The notes: generated by a model not told the origin, from the sequence alone. Counted from the stretch's first letter, positions 48,007-59,850 are shown. The stretch: DNA of 64,000 nucleotides from Mauremys mutica (GCF_020497125.1 NC_059084.1:6537501-6601500); one strand, 5' to 3'. A program made the numbers and translations.

Positions 48007-49067
48007 CAGCTGAAGATTTCCCTAGCACACAGGAATTCTGAGCTGGCCTAGAACTAGCTGGCCCTATGCCAGCCTTCCCTCCCCCCAGACCCTAACGCCT
48101 GTGGGGGAGGCATTCTTGGCTTGGGCAGGCTATGGGTGGGAGCAAGACCAGACAGGGGCTGGAGGATATGAGTGATCCTGGCTTGCAGAGCAGCCCCTTT
48201 GGGACTAGTATCTATGGCACCAAGTTAGCGCAGGGCAGAGCACCTCAACTTTTGCCCCTAACAACCTCCAGGATCGGGCGGGCAGGAAGATGACATCAAG
48301 CCAGCTATGTCCCTCACCTCCCCATGAGCGCTGACCCCAAAATTCCCAGTTAATTTTAGAGGCCTATTCTGTAGCTCGTCAATTCCTGTCTGGTTTTGGA
48401 GGGAGATTTGCCCCGAGGTAGAGAGAGTTCCTAACAAGGGGCCTGGCGTATAAATACCTCCTCCCCAGACACATGTTGGGTCATTGATTCCCTACCACTC
48501 TCTACCACTTCCTTTCCCTCCCCTTGCTGCATTCAGGTGAGCTGCCCTTCCCCCCTTCTCACAGTCCCTTTGAGTGTAGTTCCTTAAACCTTTTTTTCTC
48601 AGTAATCGGACAAGGGCTCTGTGTATCCAGTCGCAAAGAGTGTATTTCTGAGGCCTTATCTGTAACACATCAATAGTTGTTTGGTTTTTGGAGGGAGATG
48701 TGATAGCTGAAAGGTTTGGTGGTGACCAAACGTGGCTTGTCATGCTTTTCATCGTCAGGTTGCTGGTTTGAATGGTGTCCAGGTAAGCAGCAGTAGCTGA
48801 CCAGGTTCATAATCGGAGGCTTTCTATTCCTAGTAATTGGGGGGAAATTTGTTTCTGATCAGAATAGGAAATAATGGATATCCCAAAACCCCACTGCTAC
48901 AGTTGCCACTAACTGCCTCCTGACTGCCAGCGTTAAAGTGGCGCAGCCAAGGAGTCGCATGGCCCTGAAGTCTGAACTAGCTGGTCCCACCAGCTCAAGC
49001 TTGAAGCCTGCGAAGGCATGGGGAAATTTGCAATGCTGTTCTGTGGATGAAGGACTACAGACCAGGG

Positions 49068-49400
49068 CTGGTCAAAAAATTGCCAGTGAAAAGGGTTTTT
49101 TTTGATGGAAAAAGGTCTGTTTTATTGAAACTGAAATTTCTGCAGTCAGGGTCTGGTTTTTATTCATGTTTTGAGGCGTAGTTGTCTAAAAAACAAAACT
49201 ATTTCCATTGTCAGCAAATGGAAATTGAAAAATGTTCATTGGTTGTGCGAAAATTTAGTAAAAACCCTCAAATTTAGCCCAATCAGCTAAAATCTTTCAA
49301 CATTTCCATCGATGAAAACTGAAAATGTTTTGAAAATTGTGTTAAAATGTTGTCAAAAAAACAACATGGCAAAATCATTTTGCTCAAAGATTTTTTACAG
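49068..49400. repeat. AT-rich foldback-like repeat block 5
   Basis: Motifs GGAAATTGAAAAATG, GAAAATGTTTTGAAAATTG and TTTTTTGATGGAAAAA recur on both strands, in line with blocks 1-4. Confidence 0.45.
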
Positions 49401-49509
49401 GAAAAATTATATCCTGGACGGTTCTAGTTCAGACTTCCTAGCTATCAATGGAGAACCTTTCATTAGTATTAAATTCATTTTAATCCTATTCCCGACTGAT
49501 GTCTGTGGA

Positions 49510-49653
49510 TGTCCCAGCATAGGTGCTGGAACTAGGGGTGCTGCAGCACCCCCTGACTTGAAATGGTTTCCATTATATACAAGGCTCACAGTTTGGTTCA
49601 ATGACTCTCAGCACCCCCACTATGAAAATTGTTCCAGCTCCCCCGTGTTCCAG
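49510..49653. mobile_element. short hAT-like element with 8-bp target duplication
   Basis: The element 49518-49645 (128 bp) starts CATAGGTGCTGGAAC and ends GTTCCAGCTCCCCCG; the inner TIR is GCTGGAAC. Flanks TGTCCCAG and TGTTCCAG match at seven of eight positions. Interior 'GGGGTGCTGCAGCACCCCCT' is self-complementary. Confidence 0.8.
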
Positions 49654-50217
49654 TGCTGTAACTTGAAATCTTCTAGCTAGGTTCTTGCTGGGTATCTTCT
49701 AGGTGGAAGCAGAATTGTAAGAGATAGAGGAACCTGTCCTGGAATTTGTACAGTGTTATTTCAAAGTATCAGCTGGTGTATTTAACCCCAGCATTTTCCT
49801 CTCTGCCAGGCCATGTATGTTTTCATGTCAAACCTGTAGTTTGCCCTATTCTTCACTCCTATGTAGGAACAACAATGATCTAACATGGAATGGGTTGTTC
49901 AGAGAGCGGCTGCAGGTTCCTTTGACTGACAGTTCTGCAGTGCATGGCTGGAGACTGACAACTAATGGTTAGTTTGCAAATAGCTGCATAAAAGATGAGA
50001 AGGATCATATGATAGGGAGGGGAGGGAAATCCCTGGAAGTACTCAGGGAAAATGGATTTCCATTTAATTTTCATTTAGTTCAATATTAATTTTCAACAAT
50101 AGGGATCTCAATGTAAAATTTCTCCTAGTGTTCACATAGTATAAGAGTCTTGAAGGGCAGTGGCAATTGTGATTGTAGTTAACAAGACTTCACTTTTGAC
50201 TGCCATAAATTCTGTGA

Positions 50218-50320
50218 GCCTGATTCTCCACTCAAACCAGCACAAATCAGAAGTAACTCAGTTTACATCAGTAGAGTTATGCCAGTGCGAAACTGACACG
50301 AGTGAGAAGAGATTCAAGCC
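50218..50320. repeat. 103-bp foldback, 'GCCTGATTCTCC' family
   Basis: Left GCCTGATTCTCCACTC and right complement of GGCTTGAATCTCTTCTC. The inner arms hold GTAACTC/GAGTTA and the TTTACATCAGTAGAG centre. Confidence 0.6.
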
Positions 50321-51183
50321 TTCCATCTTCTTTGGAGCCTGAGACATTATCTGTGCACCAGCATTACCAAGAACAAGAAATACGGGTGCATTTGCTCAAA
50401 GTGCTCAATTTTTTACTTTCTACAACACCAAAAAGAGGAGGAGAGAGGCTGGGATCTGTAGTGTGTTTTTTAAACAAAGAACTCTTCTGAGATTTTTCAA
50501 AGCATTAATTGCAGTGGCTAAATCCCCTTCTCATCTCTTTTATTCTTAGGTCTGAGATTTGCTGTCACAAGTAAGCCATGTTACGGTTCTGCTATAGGAA
50601 TTTGTGTGTTATATTGGCAATAGCATTTGATTGGTGCACTTTGATATAACTGAATAGGTAATCAGACCACTCTTTATTTTAGCCTGAGGATATCCTTTGA
50701 TTTGAAGAGGTTGGCCATTTCTTATCTGGAGTTTGAAAATGGGATTATTTAAATGTGTCCTGATGTTTTTCATGTGGTCTAACTGTGCAGTTCAACATGG
50801 TAATTCAACTCATAGCTATACCAGATTGTTATCTAATCTGATAAGATATGAACAGCACAAAGCCAAGATGATGAAACAATCAGGATTGTTGACTCACTGA
50901 GGTCCTGCTAAATCCAGTCTGCTTTCATACTTAATTATCCTGTCAAGTTCCTAGAATCTTAGCTACTCCAGCACTATTGTTATGGCAAGAATGGTGGTAG
51001 TGACACCACTTGGTGAATGTATAAGTTGATCAAAATAATTTCAGCAACTGCAGTTGTTATTTGTGCCTTAGAAACCATATGAAAGCAACTGATTCAAATA
51101 CCCTAAACCTCAGAATAAAGGAAACAGACCTCTAGCATTTGTAACACCAGTGAAGGGATAATATTAAAAACTATGTTTGTTGA

Positions 51184-51210
51184 TTTTATGTATGTATGTA
51201 TATATGTATG
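51184..51210 (+). repeat. (TATG)n short tandem repeat
   Basis: TATG units with one TATA interruption. Confidence 0.85.
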
Positions 51211-51265
51211 TTAAAGCAAGCTGCCTTCTCACTGCTCCATACTACAATGGGAAGAAAAGATCAAG

Positions 51266-51353
51266 CACCAAATTCAGCCCTGTTGTAAGTAAGCATGAGT
51301 CCATCATTTTAAATGGAGTTGCACCCACTTACACTAGGCCTGAATTTGGCCCT
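51266..51353. repeat. 88-bp foldback, 'CCAAATTCAG' family
   Basis: CACCAAATTCAGCCCTGTTG at left is mirrored by AGGCCTGAATTTGGCC at right; central TTTAAATGGAGT. Confidence 0.6.
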
Positions 51354-52352
51354 AGCAGCTGTCTTTGGTACTTGTAGCACATTGAGTTTGTCGCTGGCCT
51401 GACACTCAGTTTTTTTAATGTGTCAAGTAGAGTTAGAAGAGTTTTGGGGATTTTTTGTATTTTTAAAAAAAAGCTTTTTTTTCTTATAAATAGTAGAATA
51501 TAAATTTCTAAACAGATATGGACATTTTTCTCTCAAATGTTTCTCAGATATTTGCGTTAAATTGGTATTAATGAAAACAAAGAAAATTAAAAGTTTGAAC
51601 ATTTTGTCTATATATCAGGTTTCACTTCCTTGCTGTTTTGTTTGGTGTCAGTAATTTGATACCAGCAGTGTATATTTAGGCACAGGCTATTCCTGGTGTA
51701 AAGGAGTTTATTAGATAATGATATTTTAAACTCTGACCCTAAGTAACATGGGTTCCATTGAATTTCACGTGGCCCTTTTGAGAATTTTACCCATTGTCGT
51801 TACTTTTTTGGTAGAAGTTGCAGAGTACTGTGTGAGAAAGCCTGCCCTATATTCAGTATGGTGCGTCTTCATGTATGGTGGTAGCCTTCCCTGTCCCTCT
51901 GTTTCATAAAGGCTGTACTCACTGTGAAAGGGAAAGTCCAGCTGTTGCTTGCAAATTTTAATGCTATCGGGCTTGATTCTGCTCCTATTCAAGTCAAAAG
52001 AGAAACTCCTCCCTCTTAGTTCTGGTTTCTTTCCATTCTTCCCCCATCCCACCTTTTCCTCGGCTCTACCCGATCTATACAACAAGCAGCCTGTTTGAGA
52101 TCTTCTCCTGCACCTGTTTTCTGACTTTTTTCCATGCTGCCCCTGATCTGCTGTCCTTCCATCTTCTACTCCTAGTCCCTCCAAGAAAACACTTTTCCAG
52201 TTAGACCCTTAAAGCCTAGGCTCTCTCTCCCAGAGAAAGTGAACAGGATCAATAATGACCGGTTCAGAAAGTCATGTGGCTAGCAAGAGGCACGCTAAAC
52301 CTCACTGCTCTGTCACCTGCTGCATGTTGTGTCCCATCCCTCCTCCTTGGTC

Positions 52353-52537
52353 TACGTGTTCTCAAGTTTGTCAGCACTTCGGGGCCAGGACCAGAAGCTC
52401 ACATTTGTCTGTAAAGCTATAAGCACATGTTCAGCACCACACATATATAGGGTGAATTTGTGCTTATATGTTTATGGCTTACCGGACAAATGGTCCCAGT
52501 CCCTGCCATGAAGTGCTGACAAACTTGAGAACACGTA
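52353..52537. repeat. foldback with perfect 28-bp inverted arms
   Basis: Arms 52353-52380 and 52510-52537 are exact complements over 28 bases (TACGTGTTCTCAAGTTTGTC and 8 more). The 129-bp middle is itself weakly complementary and contains L2/MIR-like pieces (GGGGCCAGGACC, GTCTGTAAAGC), suggesting two inverted copies of an old retroposon tail. Confidence 0.85.
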
Positions 52538-52796
52538 CACAGAGGAGATGCCACATAAAACTATATATAAGACATATAGTTAATAATAATTGACATCAGA
52601 CAGCATCTATTGCTTTAGAAGGGGGAGTGTTTTCTTCTTGTTCTCTCTAGGGATGACTGCTCCAGAAAGCCAGTTCTTTATACTGGTAAATAAGGTTTAC
52701 AAATCCCATGGGGAAAGGGTGTGTGCATGCATGCTCTTTTGTGTTAGCCACACGCAAGCCTCTGTGCTCATGCAAGTTAGGGCATATGTACATTTT

Positions 52797-52887
52797 GGGC
52801 CAGATCCTCAGCTGGTGTAAATTGCTGTAGCTCCATTGAAGCTACACTGTGGCTATGCCAATTTAGACCAGCTGAGCATCTGGTCCC
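52797..52887. repeat. 91-bp foldback, 'GGGCCAGATCCTCAGCTGGT' family
   Basis: Left arm GGGCCAGATCCTCAGCTGG is mirrored by CCAGCTGAGCATCTGGTCCC. Centre TCCATTGAAGCTACA. Confidence 0.8.
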
Positions 52888-53462
52888 TAGGCATCCCTGG
52901 CTTGTGCAGACACACACACACACATACAGATTAGCTCACACACTAACTGATCCTAAATCTGCGGATCAGAGCTTTTAAACTTTGATGGTTTTAGAACAAG
53001 GGGGTTTGACCTGGCAGAACGTGTTTGGTTTGCTTTTTGTAAATAAGCCACATCCCGATGGTGCTTGCCCCACACCATCTGAGCTCTTTTGTCTGGCTAA
53101 TGCCACTCCGCTGTGCCTGTCACGTCCACCACATGTGCATCCGGAGCAAGGGATGACACTCATTCCTGTCCACACCTGATGAAGTTCAGAATGCCTTAAA
53201 ATAGGTTAATTTGCTGCCAAGTGACAGAAATAAATTGCTGCCACTTTTGTGTGCTGATGACTTTAACCTCCATCACCCCGCCTTAGCAGCTAAATTGCCA
53301 ATCAGCCGGAAACACACTACAGTTCATCCATTACATAAAGGAAACTGTTAGTCTTATTTAAAACAATATTCACCTTTTTCCCATCCTTTCCATTTTGACT
53401 ACATTACAGGGTCCATTTTTTAAATGTGGCTTTTGTCTGACTGTAACCAGGTGACTCTGGGA

Positions 53463-53490
53463 TATTTATTTATCTATCTATTTATTTATT
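53463..53490 (+). repeat. (TTTA/TCTA)n short tandem repeat
   Basis: Tetranucleotide-type run. Confidence 0.8.
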
Positions 53491-53677
53491 ATGATTTTAG
53501 TCACAGTTTTCAATCTTTCCTTTGTACTTCTAATACAGTTATTAGTTTAATCATTGAGATTTTCAGAGCCCAGCAGTATCAGGAAAAGTTATATTTGTAT
53601 GCTCCATACATCTTCCAATTCAGGGAAATCCACAAATATAAGCTGTGAAAATGCACACTAAGGGCCAAAATTACTCG

Positions 53678-54945
53678 AGATAGTTAAGTCCAAAGCTGAC
53701 TGCGAAGAGTTACAAAGGGATTTCAGAAAACTGGGTGACTGGGCAACAAAATGGCAGATGAAATTCAGTGTTGATAAATGCAAAGTAAGGCACATTGGAA
53801 AACATAATCCCAACTACACATACAAAATCATGGGGTCTAAATTAGCTGTTACCACTCAAGAAAGAGATCTTAGAGTCATCATGGATAGTTTTTTGAAAAG
53901 CTCTGCTCAATGTGCAGCAGCAGTCAAAAAAGCTAACAGAACAGAATGCTGGGCACCATTAGAAAAGGGATAGATAATAAAACAGAAAATCTCATGGTGC
54001 CACTGTCTAAAGCCATGGTACACCCACACCTTGAATACTGCATGCAGTTCTGGTCACCCCATCTCAGAAAAGATATGTTAAAATTGGAAAAAGTACAGAG
54101 AAGGGCACCAAAATTATCAGGGGTAATGGAACATCTTCCATATGAGGATAGATTAAAAAGGCTGGGACTGTTCATCTTAGAAAAGAGATGACTAGGGTGG
54201 GATATGATAGACGTCTATAAAATCATGAATGGTGTGGAGAAAGTGAATAAGGAAGTGTTATTTACCCCTTCACATAACACTGGGTCACCCAGTGAAATTA
54301 ATAGCCAGCAGGATTAAAACAAGCAAGGATCCACTTTTTCACACAATGCACAGTCAACCTGTGGAACTTGTTGTCAGGGGATGTTGCGAAGGCAAAAAGT
54401 ATAACTGGATTCAAATAAGAATTAGATAAGTTCATGGAGGACAGGTCCATCAATGGCTATTAGCCAAGATGCTCAGGGAAGCAACCCCGTGCTCTGGGTG
54501 TCCCTAAACCTCTGACTGCCAGAAGCTGGGACTGGATGACAGGGGATGGATCATTCAATAACTGGTCTGTTCCGTTCACTTCCCCTGAAGCATGTGGCAC
54601 CAGCCACTTCAGAAGACAAGATATTGGGCTACATCAGGATTTCTCAAACAGAGGTCACCACTTGTGTAGGGAAACCCCTTGGCGGCCCAAGCCGGTTTGT
54701 TTACCTGCCGTGTCCACTGGTCTGGCCGATCGTGGCTCCTACTGGCCGCAGATTGCTGCTCCGGGCCAATGGGAGCTGTTCAGTGGGAACCGCGATCGGC
54801 CGGACCTGCGGATGGGGCAGGTAAACAAACCGGCTTAGGCTGCCTGAGGCTTTCCCTACACAAGAGGTGACCCCTATTTGAGAAACCCTGGGCTACATGG
54901 ACCATTGATCTGACACAGTATGGTCATTCTTATGTTCTCATTCTG
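53678..54945 (+). mobile_element. CR1 LINE 3' portion, interrupted
   Basis: About 1 kb of CR1, excluding a nested hAT element. The first reading frame (53758-53973) carries the CR1 motifs FSVDKCKVRHIGK and GSKLAVTTQERDL. The second (53946-54191) carries LEYCMQFWSPHLRKD and LEKVQRRAPKL. These belong to the C-terminal part of the ORF2 reverse-transcriptase protein. The two frames are offset near 53945, so a frameshift has broken the gene. Downstream untranslated sequence includes GGACAGGTCCATCAATGGCT and GACCATTGATCTGACACAGT, and the end is TTCTTATGTTCTCATTCTG. The copy is 5'-truncated and dead. The frames are not joined or restored here. Confidence 0.92.
54627..54898. mobile_element. palindromic hAT-type element (copy 3), nested in CR1
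   Basis: Element 54635-54890 (256 bp). Ends CAGGATTTCTCAAACAG and the complement of CAGGGTTTCTCAAATAG. A perfect 8-bp duplication GGCTACAT lies at 54627-54634 and 54891-54898, the repeated bases being CR1 sequence. Same family as 5137 and 11579 but with a GC-poorer centre. No transposase. Confidence 0.93.
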
Positions 54946-55166
54946 CAAAAGGTCTCAAAAATCTCCATTTGTTCTGTACATTCAGATATTTGGATGTATA
55001 AGTGCAATCACCTTCACCTGCAATTAACTGCAGGTACAAAATTGCTGAGAGTTATTTGTGGGGGCAAAATGTTGCCAGTAAAAATGATCTGCTTTAAAAA
55101 AAAAACAGGCCAGAAGTACATACAGCTTCTACGCAACACTAACAGAACTGATTCTGAGAGATTTTT

Positions 55167-55275
55167 GCAGTACAGATATATTTTAGTTTATGTGGGGGCC
55201 TCTGGGTGAACCTCAGCTCTCTGTTTCTGATGACGTTATACAACAAGAAAGTGAAGCTTGAATTATTTATCTTAC
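55167..55275 (+). repeat. source-like copy of a 109-bp duplicated segment
   Basis: Matches 56268-56376 gaplessly with about 9 differences in 109 bp (about 92% identity). It sits in apparently unique DNA, suggesting it is the donor of the copy found inside the element at 56226. Confidence 0.9.
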
Positions 55276-56223
55276 CCCCATGAGTAGCCTTATAGCGTAT
55301 GGTATTCAGGCCTGTGCCTTTAAGGGCTGAGCTTCCCAGAGTGAAGTGTTATTTAAGACTTCTCCACTTGTTTTCCACATCTCCAGTGTTTCAACTCTGG
55401 TAGGGCTTTTAACAATTCCATTCTTCCACTCAGGGCTTAGTTCCTTTTTACACCTTGTACTATGTAGCGTTCAGTGATCTCTCAGCACTGAAGGAGATTG
55501 CAACAGATCTGTTCTTTCTGTGTCCAGTTCCATCTGGGTGTGCATAACAATAATAAGGACTTCACAGCATCCTGCTCAGACTCTGCATCTGGAAAGCTCT
55601 GCCCTTAAAGACACAGTCCCTAGCACCACACGGAGTACATTCTAGATATGTGTCCTTTGTAAATTGTATCGTGATCAGTGGAACTGGAGTCAGAGGATCC
55701 ATGTTCCGGATGGGACACCAGGGGAACTGGGGAATGGGTAGACTTAGGCTGGAAGCAACTGAGCCATATGGACAGAGCAGCGAAATCGCACTTGTTCAAC
55801 TTAACCTGCATTCAACTTCACTCTTTGCTAATGAAATGGAAAAATCCAAAAAGACAAAGCCTTACTACTAAGATTTCCTAGTCCTCCTTCTAAATTAGCA
55901 CCTTACTCTTGTTATGGCCCTCCTGACATCAATATACCAAACATCAGCGGTATTTCCATACATTGGGATGGATCTTTTAGCTCCATTGAAATGAATGGAT
56001 CTAGGCCGATTTACATCATCTGAGGATCTGGACTATTATATACTATATTTATTAACATATACCTGGCGTTCACTTTGCTTATTAGGTTTTTTTAGATGAA
56101 GACTAACAATATTTTAATGTATATACTTCCAAATCTCTAATTACAGAGATATATCTATCTTCTAATGCTGAGGCCTTTTATGCAAGTTGACATAAAGAAT
56201 CTTTTCTACAGTTATAATCCTTG

Positions 56224-56514
56224 TACAGACGCTCCCCGATTTACGCAAGTGTTCCATTCCGAATTTTGCAGTACAGAAATATATTAGTTGATATGGGGGC
56301 CTCTGGGTGAACCTCAGCTGTCTGTTTCTGATGACATTATATAACAAGTGAGTGAAGCTTGAATTATTTATCTTACACCAAATTTTGTGTAAGTCGGAAA
56401 CGTATCACTGACCATTATGCAAAAAAAAAACCCTCCTATTTCTAGCTTACAGAACTTTTTCCATAAGCTTGGATTTGCGTATGTCAGATTTACGTAACTC
56501 GGGGAGCGTCTGTA
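56224..56514. mobile_element. Tigger/pogo-like non-autonomous element carrying a 109-bp insert
   Basis: Element 56226-56512 begins CAGACGCTCCCCGATTTACG and ends with the complement of CAGACGCTCCCCGAGTTACG, one mismatch in 20, flanked by TA dinucleotides (56224-56225, 56513-56514). TA targets and CAG starts fit the Tigger/pogo group of mariner-type transposons. The interior foldback (CAAGTGTTCCATTCC ... GTGTAAGTCGGAAACG) is broken by a 109-bp segment at 56268-56376 matching 55167-55275. No transposase. Confidence 0.88.
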
Positions 56515-57589
56515 TAAAATATATTTTTTTACTCTGTAATCAAAATTAAAAACTTTGTGAGGTATTTCCTGTCACTCACTGCCTTTTACATGAAGCCAAA
56601 AATGCATGGAGTTTTAATATTCTCAAATGAGAGAAGCACTTACATTCCCATGAAACTTGGAGAAAGTAGACCTAATTTGCGTTGGCATTTTATTTTCCCA
56701 CAAGCTCAATGCCACAATACTGAAGAGAAAAGGAAATATTCAAGCTAAACCCTTGTCTCTTAAATATTTGATTAAACTGACACCTAAAATGGTTTGAAAT
56801 ATCTAATTGTCTTCTCTTGGCAAGAGGTATTCAGATACTAAAGTGTCTTTTAAATCAAACTTCTAGTGGATGAAATGGTTTCTCCAACTGCTTTACAGTT
56901 AAATTTTTTGATCCACATGCAAAATAATTGGGTTACATGTTTAGTATTTCAGTGACTCTTCTTCTGCCAACACAAAATTTTAATAAAATGGAATGGTAAA
57001 GATATTTCAGACACCAGCCTCCACAGTTATGTCCATGGTTTGCAGGAAGAATTTACTTCATGCAATTGTATGCAGGTGCAATGTACGTAGAGCAACATAC
57101 AGAATCTATTCATCAGCTCTTCATTCAGCCCATGTGTTTAGAAACCTATTTCCCACTCTAGGCCAGATTTTCAAACCAGGTCGCCATTTGTGTGGACACA
57201 GTAAAGAAAATGTGATGGAGAAAATTTGTGAAAACCCAGGAGTTTTGTAACCATATTTTCTGATCCAAAAGTTTTTAAGGGGTTTGCTAAACATGTTGTT
57301 ACCCATTAGAGATTGTGTGTTCTTCTAATGTTTTATAATACAGAAGTGTGGATTTAAAGCTAGATTCTCAGATAGGGTAAATCATCATTGCTTCACAATG
57401 GAGCTACAGCAATTTACACCAACTAAGGATTTAATAGATGGTTCTCTTTTATTTAACAAAGCAAGTACTACAATATAAGGCAGGGAGAACCTGAAATAAA
57501 TTATTCTCTGTCACCTATACTTTATTTTATAGGACCCAAATATCCTGTCATTAATGCACAAATTCATGGTAAATACTCTCAATTTATAC

Positions 57590-57830
57590 AGTAATAATAA
57601 AAAAATACTACTACTTAGCACTTACTGTATATAGCTGTGTGACCTTTGGATTAGCTAATATTACTTGGCGTTAGTATCTGAATTAGTGTAAAATTACCCT
57701 GCATAATTATTCAATCTCGTGGTAACAATTTAATTTGCAAAGCCATGTGATTACTCTGCAATTACATGATAGTCACTAATCAATTACATCTACAGAGTTT
57801 TCCCTGTATTTACAGAGTGTATTGTGGTTA
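57590..57830. other. repeat-free AT-rich stretch, candidate conserved element
   Basis: Unique by eye, with dense AT-rich homeodomain-type cores (CATAATTATTCA, GCAATTACATGA, CTAATCAATTACA). Conservation is not demonstrable here. Confidence 0.3.
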
Positions 57831-58639
57831 TTTATAAAGGAAGACACAGTATCTGCCCCAAGAAGCTTGCAAATGTTCTTGTTCTGCTAACTTCATTCAT
57901 TGAGTAGATGTAATTCCGTAAAGTCAATAGGACGTCTTGCCTGAGAAAGGGCTGCAGGATTGAACTCTTGGTCAGACACAGATGACAGAGTTCAGACATG
58001 TAATATACTAGATATATGTCCAGTTATGGCTGTGTGGGGGCATGTTTTCATCTAATAATTGGTGGATTAGTATTGAAAGGATTAGCTGAAGAAGTGTGTT
58101 TTGAATTAAATCTGGGTGAATAAAGCAAACACATTTCCACAAATATTATCTGTCTGGAGTAGGGACAGTTTTCTTTGTTACTTGTCTATACAAAGCCTAA
58201 CCCAATGGGGCCCTTTTTCTTGACTTCCCTTTTCCTAGGCACCACTGTAATATAAATAATCATAATTAAATGAATTCACTTTAGCTGGCTTTATTTGCCT
58301 TTGTGTACTCCATTTCTATGAACCTAAGAGCAGGGCAGAAAATAAATTTCAGTATTTGTGCTGCAGGTACTTGGATGCTCTTCCAATCAGGGGACAGTAA
58401 CAATGCCATGTGCCTTATCGATCTAATCATCGCAAAGCAACATGGTTTGAAGTTAGAATATTCACAGTTGAGTTGAAAAGAAGATTGGCAACTATCTTTG
58501 AATAATGAAAATATCTGGTGCAGTCACAATCTGCTGACGGATATTGTGTGAGCGGGAAAAGAGGTTACGTTCCCTGAATAAATTCCTCTTGCAAATTATT
58601 CTGAGTTGTAGTTTAGATGCCGAGTGTTGAGGCCATTTG

Positions 58640-59165
58640 GTGCCCAAGAAGGGGTGTTTTTTCAAGAGAAGGGGCACCCTAGGAAAAGAGACAACAATGG
58701 GAATGGATGAAAGCTACACTGGGGTAGGTAAATGGCAATTTGATAAATATTTATACAGTGAAAGAGAAAAATAGTAGGCCATGAGATCAAAGATGTGAGT
58801 CGGAGAAGAGGTATCCAGGACTTTGAAGGAAAGGGTGAGAAGCTTGAATCTGAAGGTGAGAAGAAGCCACTGAGGAGATATGAAGAGGCAAGTGACGTGA
58901 GAGTGGCAGAAGAGCTATATGATTTTGGCAGCATTTTGTATAGACGATTCTGAGGTAAAATAGGATTTTGGGAAGCCAGCGAATAGGAAGGGGAGAGAAG
59001 AGATGACCAAGCATGGCCCAGGGCTTTTGTAGCAGGGATGGAGATGAAAGAATGGGTTTTTAAAGAAGCAGAGGAAGAAGAGACAAGATTTGGTGGGAGC
59101 TTGGATATAAGGAGGAAAATGAGTCAAGTGAGACACCAGGGGAGGGCACTGCAATGGATGTGATA
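58640..59165. repeat. purine-rich ancient repeat fragment
   Basis: The plus strand is strongly G/A-biased. It has the ordered blocks GGTGAGAAGCTTGAATCTGA, GAAGCCACTGAGGAG, AAGTGACGTGAGAGTGGC and GATTTTGGCAGCATTTTG, which resemble a long-known vertebrate interspersed repeat, perhaps a LINE 3' region. Short complementary-strand frames (75-90 codons) are by-products of the pyrimidine-rich strand. Confidence 0.4.
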
Positions 59166-59499
59166 GGAAAGGAAGGATTGGAGTGGTTGTGGACGGAAAG
59201 ATGAGGAGTAGGATGCAAAAATGTTTCAGTTCTCTGTTATGTGCATGAAACCTATGGACATGCCACTTAGCAAAACCCTAAAATTGTTCCCTAAATATTT
59301 TTAAATGGCTGATTCCAACTCAATTACATCCTAATATTTATGGCAACATTCAAGCCAGACCATTCTAGAAAATGAGCCCTTGTTCCCGAGTGACTCTTTT
59401 GTGTGCTTGTGGGCCATTAGTTCACACCCGTACAATTTTTTTAGGAAACCAGTCCTCTTCAATGATGCATTTCCTGCATTTTCCCTTCCTCCTCCCAGC

Positions 59500-59850
59500 G
59501 TACAAACCTCTCATTAAGGGGAATCACGTAAACACCATTCAAATGCTTTGCATTCGCTTTAAAATTCATTGTTCACTAAAAGCTAATCAAAGCCAACGTA
59601 AACACAATGGTCCCATTTTCCTGATCCTGACGTTTCATTTACACAAGAGCTCAAGCAGTCACACCGGCATTCTGCCATGCAGCCGTCAAGCACTGATTGT
59701 GCTATTCAGCAGGATGGCTCAATAATTACAGCCCCGGATTTCCAAACCACACCAAAGAGCAGGCTTACCACTGCTAGCCATTGTTACTAATTGTCCTTCA
59801 AGATACTTGAGATGAATTACTGTGGCTTACATTTTCCTGTTTTTCCTTTC
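59500..59850. other. repeat-free stretch, candidate conserved element
   Basis: Unique by eye; contains GGATGGCTCAATAATTACAG. Regulatory role is only inferred. Confidence 0.25.
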
